Assembly: GCA_002684315.1 (NCBI GenBank)
Contig: NYVB01000040.1
Location: 24,577-36,743 of the forward strand
Direction of reading: 5' to 3'
DNA length: 12,167 nt
Source: Planctomycetaceae bacterium
GTDB lineage: Bacteria; Planctomycetota; Phycisphaerae; Phycisphaerales; SM1A02
The stretch's first letter is position 1; every line of letters starts with the position of its first letter. The position numbers and the translations under genes are program-made. The notes under the pieces were generated by a model. The model was given only the letters and a program-made list of their open reading frames with translations. It was not told the DNA's origin and did no database searches. Positions 6,614 to 12,167 of this stretch are shown here, in pieces.

Positions 6614-7700
6614 CCCGAAACGACCAGATCATCGATCGATTCTCTCGCTGATGCACGGCAATTGGGGGGGGCGTCGCCCTGTTTCGCAGGATCCGATGTC
6701 ATGGTCGATCCACGTCACGAACATTCGCTCGGTCGCTCTTCGAGTTCACGTACTTTTTCTGCTCTTCATTCTGGTCGAGCTGTCTCGGGCCGTGATCGTG
6801 GGACGTGAAGCCACCAGTTACATGCCCCTGGGTTTCGCATGGACCGCGTTCTCGTTGGTTGCACTGCTGATTCTGGTGCTGGGTCACGAGGCCGCTCATG
6901 TGATGGTCTCGAAACGACTGCGCGAGAGACCGGCGGAAGTCCTGATCTGGCCCCTGGGGGGATTGGCCATCGCACCATCGCCTGTCGGTTGGCTGGGGCA
7001 GCTCACGGTCGCGGCGGGCGGGCCGGCCTTCAACGCCATCATCTTTCTCGTGCTCGCTCCGATTCTTTACTTCGAGACCGGAAGCATGAATGTGGCGATT
7101 CCCTCGGTGCTTGGCGCCGACGGTCTCTCCGAAGGTCTCTTTTTCACCGCTGGAAGTTGGACTCTCACGGCGATCTTCGTCGTTCAATGGGTCAACACCC
7201 TGTTGCTGGTTCTGAATCTCATTCCGCTCTTTCCTCTCGATGGAGGGCGGATCCTGCACGCCGTACTCTGGCGTTTCTTCGGATACGAGCGAGGGATGGT
7301 CTATTCGACCTGGGTCGCCATATCCGCCAGCGCGATCCTGGCCGCAGTCGGTCTGCTCTTCGCGAGTGGTGCCTACGCAGGTTATCTGGTCGGTCTGGCT
7401 TTCTTCTGCGGTGCTGTCAGCTTGAATGCCGCTCGCAAGATGCGTTTCACCCACCACGAACTCGAGGAGCTGGAGCCCTCCGAGCGTTTCGAGCGTTCGG
7501 AGGATCTCGACTCGTCCGAGGTCATCGGCCGACTTGGACCCGCGGTCGAGCCAGCAGCGGACAGGAGTCGGACCGATGAAGACAGGCTCGAACGAATACT
7601 CGAAAAGATCTCGAAACATGGAATCGAAAGTCTCGGGTTTCGAGAGCGACGGATGCTCAAGCGTTCATCAAGGAATAGACGGCGCGACTCAAGTTCGTGA
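6606..7700 (+). CDS. M50 family (site-2 protease) intramembrane metalloprotease
   Basis: Polytopic inner-membrane zinc protease of the S2P/SpoIVFB type, which cuts substrates within the membrane, for example in regulated proteolysis or membrane protein turnover. It is 364 residues. HEAAH (94-98) within LVLGHEAAHVM supplies two zinc ligands and the catalytic Glu. The third ligand is D212 in NLIPLFPLDGGR (204-215), the NxxPxxxLDG motif. AAGGPAFN (136-143) is the other conserved loop. About six hydrophobic segments are visible at ~45-275, followed by a hydrophilic tail (~276-364) ending in a motif shared with the next gene's product. There is no PDZ or CBS domain. ATG 6606 overlaps the NUDIX stop by 8 bases. 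ATG 6651 (MHGNWGGRRP) is a reasonable alternative start, since conservation seems to begin there. Confidence 0.9.
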   Translation: MDDPKRPDHRSILSLMHGNWGGRRPVSQDPMSWSIHVTNIRSVALRVHVLFLLFILVELSRAVIVGREATSYMPLGFAWTAFSLVALLILVLGHEAAHVMVSKRLRERPAEVLIWPLGGLAIAPSPVGWLGQLTVAAGGPAFNAIIFLVLAPILYFETGSMNVAIPSVLGADGLSEGLFFTAGSWTLTAIFVVQWVNTLLLVLNLIPLFPLDGGRILHAVLWRFFGYERGMVYSTWVAISASAILAAVGLLFASGAYAGYLVGLAFFCGAVSLNAARKMRFTHHELEELEPSERFERSEDLDSSEVIGRLGPAVEPAADRSRTDEDRLERILEKISKHGIESLGFRERRMLKRSSRNRRRDSSS

Positions 7701-7704
7701 GAAC

Positions 7705-7713
7705 TGGTAAAAT
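7705..7713 (+). promoter_or_regulatory. Putative extended -10 promoter for the rhomboid gene
   Basis: TGGTAAAAT forms a TGn-TAAAAT extended -10 element, with the hexamer (7708-7713) matching TATAAT at 5 of 6 positions. It ends 9 bases before ATG 7723, the same distance as the hexamer before the NUDIX ATG. It begins just after the M50 stop (7698-7700). It could let the rhomboid-tgt segment be transcribed separately from the genes upstream. A GGAG at 7715-7718, 4 bases from the ATG, would act instead as a close ribosome binding site on read-through mRNA. Confidence 0.4.
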
Positions 7714-7722
7714 CGGAGCAGC

Positions 7723-8886
7723 ATGGGAATTCACGACAGAGATTGGCAGAAACACAGCGGCCCGGTCCGCCGACGCGGGGGTGGGGCGCAGGGAAGCGGG
7801 CAAGCGCTTCAACGCATGCGTGGCTTCAATGCCACGACATGGATCGTGATCATCTGCGCCTTCGTCTTCATCATCGATGGATTTGGAAAACCAGTGTCTC
7901 AGGCTCAGTTGTTGAAGCCGTCCAACTGGACGCTCACCAACCTCGAGTACGAGGGTCCGGTCGACTCCATCCGCTATCAACCTCCTCTGGATCAGCCTCC
8001 AGCCAACATTCGTCAGGTCGGCGAGGGAAAATCCTTTCTCGCTTCCCGGGCGATCTACCGAGCTGGCGATGATGCCGCGCCGGTGAAGATCGGGTTTGCC
8101 GAGTATCAGAATTTCAGCGCCTTCAAGCGCTACGGATTCTTCTCGACCGCGACCGCGCTGTTCGGCACCAATTCCAAAGGCGGAATCCAGGGTGGTGAAC
8201 TGTGGCGATTCATCTCCTTCCAGTTTCTTCACGCGAATTTCTGGCACATCTTCATGAACATGTTCGCCCTTTGGATCTTCGGTCCTCTGGTCGAGAGATA
8301 TCTCGGAAAGAAGCGGTTCGTCGCCTTCTATCTCCTGTGCGGAATCTTCGGGGCCCTGCTGTACCTGATTCTCAACGCAGCTTCTTCTCTCACCACCTCG
8401 ATGGGCATGGAGAACGTTCCTTTTCTTCTGCAGAACACACCGCACACGCCGTTGATCGGTGCCAGTGCCGGGGTGTTCGGTGTGCTGCTGGCAGGAGCGT
8501 TTCTCTCCCCGAACTCGACTGTGCTCCTGGCGTTCATCATACCGATCAGGTTGGTCACCCTGGCCTACGGGCTGGTGGTGGCGGCGATCGTGATGTTGTT
8601 CTTCCAGACCGCCAACGCCGGCGGTGAGGCGGCGCATCTCGGGGGGGCGATCGCGGGCTTCTATTTCATCCGAAACCCTCATCACCTGCATGGATTCTTT
8701 GATTTCATCGGGCGTGCGGATCCAACGAGTCGTTCTTCTCAGGCCCGAAAGCTGCGTTCAGGCAAGGCGGCCAATGCGGTCGCTGATTCCGAGATCGACC
8801 GTATTCTCGCGAAAATCCACGACAAGGGTCTCCACAGTCTGACTGCAAAGGAAAAGAAGACGCTCAGGGAGGCATCGAAGCGCTGA
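7723..8886 (+). CDS. Rhomboid family intramembrane serine protease
   Basis: Polytopic serine protease (S54) that cleaves transmembrane segments of substrates. In 387 residues the dyad is Ser248 in IGASAGVFG and His305 in AAHLGGAIAGF. FLHANFWHIFMNMFALWIFG (168-187) carries the conserved histidines and Asn of the oxyanion region. The protein opens MGIHDRDW and has a basic, glycine-rich stretch (~10-33) before the first membrane helix (~38-52). Between that helix and the catalytic core lies a ~105-residue hydrophilic region (~55-160), far longer than in E. coli GlpG. About six core helices run to ~317. The cytoplasmic tail ends with IDRILAKIHDKGLHSL and a basic finish (~357-387), resembling the end of the adjacent M50 protease. 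Start ATG 7723 is 22 bases after the M50 stop. The natural substrate is unknown. Confidence 0.9.
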   Translation: MGIHDRDWQKHSGPVRRRGGGAQGSGQALQRMRGFNATTWIVIICAFVFIIDGFGKPVSQAQLLKPSNWTLTNLEYEGPVDSIRYQPPLDQPPANIRQVGEGKSFLASRAIYRAGDDAAPVKIGFAEYQNFSAFKRYGFFSTATALFGTNSKGGIQGGELWRFISFQFLHANFWHIFMNMFALWIFGPLVERYLGKKRFVAFYLLCGIFGALLYLILNAASSLTTSMGMENVPFLLQNTPHTPLIGASAGVFGVLLAGAFLSPNSTVLLAFIIPIRLVTLAYGLVVAAIVMLFFQTANAGGEAAHLGGAIAGFYFIRNPHHLHGFFDFIGRADPTSRSSQARKLRSGKAANAVADSEIDRILAKIHDKGLHSLTAKEKKTLREASKR

Positions 8887-8898
8887 AGCAGCGCTTTT
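8878..8898 (+). terminator. Possible weak terminator or attenuator at the rhomboid stop
   Basis: A 7-base stem (AAGCGCT 8878-8884, AGCGCTT 8890-8896) with a 5-base loop is followed by only two more Ts (8897-8898). It overlaps the rhomboid TGA (8884-8886) and ends 7 bases before tgt. The short stem and minimal T-run make strong termination unlikely. It could reduce read-through into tgt or stabilise an mRNA end. Confidence 0.25.
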
Positions 8899-8905
8899 CA
8901 AGCAC

Positions 8906-10078
8906 ATGGCAATCACCTTCACGATTCATGGTTCATCAAGTGAGAATGCGGCTCGCGTCGGTCGTGTGGAGACACCTCATGGTGGATTCGACACACCCGC
9001 GTTCATGCCAGTCGCCACCGCCGCCGCGATGAAAGGGCTCACCGTCGACCATGTCCGGGAGAGTCGCTCGCAGATCATTCTCAACAACGCCTACCACCTG
9101 ATGCTTCGCCCGGGTTCCGATCGTGTCGCCCGCTTCGGGGGCTCGCACAAGTTCATGCGATGGGACGGTCCGATTCTCACGGACTCAGGCGGCTATCAGG
9201 CATTCTCGATGAGCGACATCAATTCGGTGAATGAACATGGCGTCACGTTCAAGAGCTTCATCGGTGGTTCGAAGATCGAGTTGACGCCCGAGCGTTCCAT
9301 CCAGGTCCAGAATGAGATCGGTGCGGACATCATCATGGCCTTCGATGACTGTCCTCCGACGCGAGAAGAGGATTGCGTGAATCCCGAGAAGAAGGTCAGG
9401 CTCAAGGGAATGACCTATCTCGAGCGTCTCGTTCAGTCCAATGATCGAACGGCGCGCTGGCTCGACCGGTGCGTCAAGGCGCATGCACGAAGTTCCGATC
9501 AGGCACTCTTCGGAATCGTCCAGGGCGGAACCGACGAAGCGCTCAGGCAGCGAAGCGTCGAACAGGTCTGTGCCCATGATCTTCCGGGGTATGCCATCGG
9601 GGGGGTTGCCGTCGGGGAGGGGCCCGAGCAGATTCACAAGACCGTGGCGTTCACCGCCAAGCTGCTGCCACAGGATCGGCCTCGATATCTGATGGGCGTG
9701 GGATACGAGCGAGACATCGTCAGGGCGGTGGCTGCGGGTGTCGACATGTTCGACTGCGTGCTTCCAACCCGTAACGGGCGAAAAGCTTACGCATTTACCA
9801 GGACAGGCCCCATAAAATTGAAGAATGCCAGATTTGCGGACGATCAGAGCCCCATCGACGAGGCGTGCGGGTGTCCAACATGCCGTGGAGGCTACAGCAG
9901 GGGGTATTTGAGACACCTTTTCGCCGCGGGTGAATGGCTTGGCCAGAATCTGGTCAGTCAGCACAACCTCTGGCACTACCAGTCTCTGCTGCTGGACATA
10001 CGCCAAGCGATACGGGATGATTGTTGGTCTTCACTCTTGGATTCCTGGCCCGTCGTCAGGGATGATGCCATGAGCTGA
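8906..10078 (+). CDS. tgt: Queuine tRNA-ribosyltransferase (tRNA-guanine transglycosylase)
   Basis: Exchanges guanine at wobble position 34 of tRNAs with GUN anticodons for the queuosine precursor preQ1, the usual bacterial substrate. At 390 residues it is full length. Visible landmarks are PAFMPVATAAAMKG (31-44), TDSGGYQAFS (92-101, with catalytic-pocket D93), MAFDDCPP (144-151), FGIVQGG (202-208), GGVAVGEG (232-239) and the nucleophile Asp283 in MFDCVLPTRNGRKAYAF. The zinc site is C321, C323, C326 (CGCPTC) with a His near 353 (SQHN). ATG 8906 lies 19 bases after the rhomboid stop with no clear Shine-Dalgarno. The order tgt-yajC-secD that follows is the classic arrangement found in many bacteria. 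queA is not in the window. Confidence 0.97.
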   Translation: MAITFTIHGSSSENAARVGRVETPHGGFDTPAFMPVATAAAMKGLTVDHVRESRSQIILNNAYHLMLRPGSDRVARFGGSHKFMRWDGPILTDSGGYQAFSMSDINSVNEHGVTFKSFIGGSKIELTPERSIQVQNEIGADIIMAFDDCPPTREEDCVNPEKKVRLKGMTYLERLVQSNDRTARWLDRCVKAHARSSDQALFGIVQGGTDEALRQRSVEQVCAHDLPGYAIGGVAVGEGPEQIHKTVAFTAKLLPQDRPRYLMGVGYERDIVRAVAAGVDMFDCVLPTRNGRKAYAFTRTGPIKLKNARFADDQSPIDEACGCPTCRGGYSRGYLRHLFAAGEWLGQNLVSQHNLWHYQSLLLDIRQAIRDDCWSSLLDSWPVVRDDAMS

Positions 10079-10215
10079 AGGATGCCTCGCGAAACGTTCC
10101 AATGCTCTGATTTTCTGCCACTCTGACGCCAGTAAATCCGATCTACATTCACCACAACAGGGTGATGGAACCGAAGAGGCACTGACACGTTCCCCCCTGA
10201 TGAGCTTCAGCCCCA
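10079..10215. other. 137-base gap between tgt and yajC
   Basis: I see no convincing gene here. There is no strong terminator; the best hairpin is a 5-base stem (10149-10153 with 10161-10165). No clear TATAAT-like element sits just upstream of ATG 10216. An AT-rich inverted repeat lies slightly further on, AAAATCA (10223-10229) with TGATTTT (10239-10245). It is the only structured element and falls in the leader if yajC starts at ATG 10255. Confidence 0.4.
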
Positions 10216-10644
10216 ATGATTCAAAATCACAACACACCTGATTTTTCATATTTGATGCTTTCCCAGTCCGCTTCGAGCGACGCTCCGGTGCTCTCCGGGC
10301 AGGGTGGTGCAACCACCACCGGCTCGCCTGCAGACGGTGGGGCCCCGGGTGCGGCGGGGGCGGCTCCGGCCGGGCCGAACTTCATGATCCTTCTGATCCC
10401 GGCGATCGGCTTTCTGTTGCTGATGTCGATCATGGGCGGGCGCAAGGAAAAGAAACGACGAAAGCAGCTTGAGACGATCTCGAAGCATGATCGCATCCGC
10501 ACTCGCGGCGGCATCATCGGTTCCGTGGTGGAAGCCAAGGGAGGTCAGATCGTGATCAAGGTTGACGAAGGCAAGGACACTCGGATCACGCTCGACAGAC
10601 AGTACGTCGATGCCATTCTGCAGGATGGCAGTGATTCAGATTAA
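10216..10644 (+). CDS. yajC: Preprotein translocase accessory subunit YajC
   Basis: Small single-span inner-membrane protein that associates with SecDF and the SecYEG translocon. It is 142 residues from ATG 10216, or 129 from ATG 10255 (MLSQSASS); the latter is closer to the family's usual ~85-115 and I cannot choose firmly. Residues ~15-54 are an unusual Ser/Gly/Ala/Pro-rich lead. The membrane helix is at ~55-74 (FMILLIPAIGFLLLMSIMGG). A basic stretch RKEKKRRKQ stands where the family has PQxKRxK. The YajC core follows: DRIRTRGGIIGSVVEAKGG and the strand QIVIKVDEGKDTRITLDRQY. It sits between tgt and secD as in many genomes. Neither candidate start has a good Shine-Dalgarno. Confidence 0.9.
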   Translation: MIQNHNTPDFSYLMLSQSASSDAPVLSGQGGATTTGSPADGGAPGAAGAAPAGPNFMILLIPAIGFLLLMSIMGGRKEKKRRKQLETISKHDRIRTRGGIIGSVVEAKGGQIVIKVDEGKDTRITLDRQYVDAILQDGSDSD

Positions 10645-10660
10645 AAACATTCGAACAGAC

Positions 10661-10756
10661 ATGAAAGAGGCGGAGTCGACCAGCGTGGTCGATTCTGAGA
10701 CTTCCAAAACGGGTTCGAAGAGCAAGATTAAGAAGGATCGGGTCGAGACATCATGA
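10661..10756 (+). CDS. Possible 31-residue small ORF coupled to secD
   Basis: A 31-codon ORF fills most of the 108-base gap between yajC and secD. Its TGA (10754-10756) overlaps the secD ATG (10753-10755) as ATGA, a common sign of translational coupling. The product would be MKEAESTSVVDSETSKTGSK plus SKIKKDRVETS. It is hydrophilic, rich in Ser, Thr, Lys and Glu, with no membrane segment, and I recognise no family. No Shine-Dalgarno precedes its ATG. The frame is also open upstream, into the yajC 3' end (ATG 10562). It may be a true leader or coupling peptide, or a chance ORF in a spacer. Confidence 0.25.
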   Translation: MKEAESTSVVDSETSKTGSKSKIKKDRVETS

Positions 10757-12167
10757 AGGGCGCCATCTGGAAACTACTTCTCATCGCGATAGTCATCGCG
10801 GGTTGCGTGTATTCGATCTCTCCTCCCGGAGAGAAGATTCGTCTCGGCAAGGACCTGCGTGGTGGAGTCAGCTTCGTCTACGCCATCAACGTTCCGGCCG
10901 ACGCCAACCGAGAAGAGGTCATCGCGCAGACGATCGACGTGCTCAAGCGAAGAGTGAACCCGCAAGGTGTTCTCGACATCGCATTCCAACCTCAGGGTGC
11001 CAATCGGATGGAAGTGGTCATGCCACTGCCCAGCCCCGAAGTGCGTGCCAAGCAGGTTGTGTTCCAGGATGATCTGCAGGCTCTGATCCTCGAGTCAGCG
11101 ATCACCCGCGGGGCGCTCACGACATCCCTGGAACAGCGAGACGCGCTTCAGAGATTCGGCGGCGACGATCCCGACCGACGTGCTCAGATCGAGGTCTTGC
11201 AGGGGCTTTTCGATGAAGCCGCTCAAGCTCGAGCCGAGCTTGCCGCCAAGCGGGATCTTCCCGAAGCCACCCCCGATGAACTCGGTGAACTCGAGAATCA
11301 GATTGCCCGTGCGGAACTGCGTTCGGATGAGCTGACCGACGACCTGGTGGCAGGCAGACTCTCGGAAGCACGCGTCCAGGCGGCGCTGGCACTTCCCGGC
11401 AAGGAACGACGCAAGCGCGGCCCCGATGATGTCTTTTTCACGATCCCTTCCGAGCGTGATGAACAGATTGCCGAGCTGAGAGCGGAATTCCCGCATCTCT
11501 CCGGAAAGCTCGACACCATGCTCGGATCCTTCGCCGACTACGCGGAGATTCGAACCGGACTCGATGACCCGGAAGATCTCAAGCGACTTCTCAGCGGTGC
11601 CGGTGTGCTTGAATTCCGAATCGCGGTTTCGTCGCAGGATCCGCAAGGTGTGAATCCCGCCGAGATGCGTGAGCAACTCGCGGATCGCGGTCCTCGAAAC
11701 ACCGATTCACCTGTCGCCGGTTGGTATCCCCTCAACGATCTCGAGCAGTGGGTTGATTCACCTGAACAGCTGGCTTCGCTCCAGGCGGATCCAGCCACGT
11801 ATTTCACCAGTCGACGACTGGTGGCTGCCGAGCGTGATGGCAAGATCTACATCCTGCTCTACACGACGCCCGAAAAGTCGATGACTCACGAGGGCGACCA
11901 GAAGTGGACGATGCAACGGACCTTCCGGACGGTCGATGAACTCGGGCGGCCTGCAGTGGGTTTCGCACTCGATCCAAGTGGTGGTCGTGCCATGAGTGGA
12001 CTGACTGGGCCCAACATCCAGCAGCCCATGGCGATCGTCCTTGATGGTCAGGTCTACAGTGCGCCCAACCTGAATTCCCGCATCGGTGATCGAGGCGTGA
12101 TCTCCGGAAACTTCGCCACCGCGGAAGTCGATTATCTGATCCGAGTCCTTGCGGCCGGTGCGCTTGA
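10753..12167 (+). CDS. secD: Protein translocase subunit SecD, N-terminal part
   Basis: Inner-membrane subunit of SecDF, which uses the proton gradient to help pull secreted proteins through SecYEG. The frame runs open from ATG 10753 to the window end, 471 codons. A first membrane helix (~5-22) is followed by RLGKDLRGGVSFVYAI (30-45), the SecD signature LGLDLRGG with Lys for the third-position Leu, then VLKRRVNPQG (63-72) of the first periplasmic domain. Near the end are VGFALDPSGG and AIVLDGQVYSAPNL (427-440) with RVLAAGAL, the block just before the second membrane helix. In between is a very long charged region (~105-390), much larger than usual and partly coiled-coil-like. An in-frame TAA at 10729-10731 leaves ATG 10753 as the only ATG start. 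Whether secF is fused or separate lies beyond the window. Confidence 0.93.
   Translation, partial: MKGAIWKLLLIAIVIAGCVYSISPPGEKIRLGKDLRGGVSFVYAINVPADANREEVIAQTIDVLKRRVNPQGVLDIAFQPQGANRMEVVMPLPSPEVRAKQVVFQDDLQALILESAITRGALTTSLEQRDALQRFGGDDPDRRAQIEVLQGLFDEAAQARAELAAKRDLPEATPDELGELENQIARAELRSDELTDDLVAGRLSEARVQAALALPGKERRKRGPDDVFFTIPSERDEQIAELRAEFPHLSGKLDTMLGSFADYAEIRTGLDDPEDLKRLLSGAGVLEFRIAVSSQDPQGVNPAEMREQLADRGPRNTDSPVAGWYPLNDLEQWVDSPEQLASLQADPATYFTSRRLVAAERDGKIYILLYTTPEKSMTHEGDQKWTMQRTFRTVDELGRPAVGFALDPSGGRAMSGLTGPNIQQPMAIVLDGQVYSAPNLNSRIGDRGVISGNFATAEVDYLIRVLAAGAL

Noticed and set aside
6699..7619. Minus-strand open frame (306 codons) opposite the M50 protease
   Set aside because: No domain pattern; it lies wholly within a well-supported gene.
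7657..8691. Long open frame on the minus strand (344 codons) opposite the rhomboid gene
   Set aside because: No family features and composition typical of an antisense shadow. The plus-strand rhomboid has all catalytic residues.
9185..10006. Minus-strand open frame (273 codons) opposite tgt
   Set aside because: Antisense shadow of a highly conserved enzyme; no recognisable motif.
10223..10246. AT-rich inverted repeat followed by Ts, considered as a terminator before yajC
   Set aside because: The stem is A/T only (7 bases with 2 G-C pairs at most), has a 9-base loop and overlaps the yajC start region; too weak to call.
1..12167. Search by eye for CRISPR repeats, transposon ends, tRNA genes and direct repeats
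   Set aside because: No regularly spaced repeats, terminal inverted repeats, transposase-like genes or cloverleaf-like sequences were seen. Short sequence repeats could still be missed without computation.

Overview
The window reads as ordinary, densely packed chromosomal DNA from a Gram-negative-type (diderm) bacterium. It contains an OmpA-domain lipoprotein and an MlaFD-type lipid transporter, both of which imply an outer membrane. The long insertions in SecD and the prepilin peptidase, the form of the M50 and rhomboid proteases, and the gene order suggest a planctomycete, perhaps class Phycisphaerae. That placement is inferred from protein style, not from a marker gene. No rRNA, tRNA, CRISPR, insertion sequence or phage gene was seen. 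No gene-free stretch exceeds 300 bases; the longest is about 137 bases, between tgt and yajC.

Left edge (1-4190). The 5' end of recG runs leftward off the window. Divergent from it, after only 23 bases, is a rightward unit: xseA, xseB (the two exonuclease VII subunits), a type IV prepilin peptidase, and an OmpA-domain lipoprotein. It closes with a near-ideal intrinsic terminator at 4149-4190.

Middle (4220-6048, leftward). An MlaF-like ABC ATPase and an MlaD-like MCE protein overlap by four bases (GTGA). They form part of a phospholipid transporter whose MlaE-like permease is not in the window.

Right part (6071-12167, rightward). A NUDIX ADP-ribose pyrophosphatase diverges from mlaF after 22 bases. 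It is followed by an M50 (site-2) intramembrane metalloprotease, a rhomboid intramembrane serine protease, tgt (queuosine insertion into tRNA), yajC, a possible 31-residue ORF, and secD, which is cut by the window end. The tgt-yajC-secD order is a widely conserved Sec-translocon arrangement. Two unrelated intramembrane proteases just upstream of it suggest a membrane-protein biogenesis and quality-control neighbourhood.

The most interesting observations are these. (1) The M50 protease and the adjacent rhomboid, from unrelated catalytic families, end in the same short cytoplasmic tail motif. (2) Both divergent gene pairs have start codons 22-23 bases apart around a near-symmetric -10-like element, as expected for bidirectional promoters giving leaderless or nearly leaderless mRNAs. 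(3) There are large insertions in the prepilin peptidase, the rhomboid and SecD. I did not find a defence system or another wholly new system; most of the window is core housekeeping.
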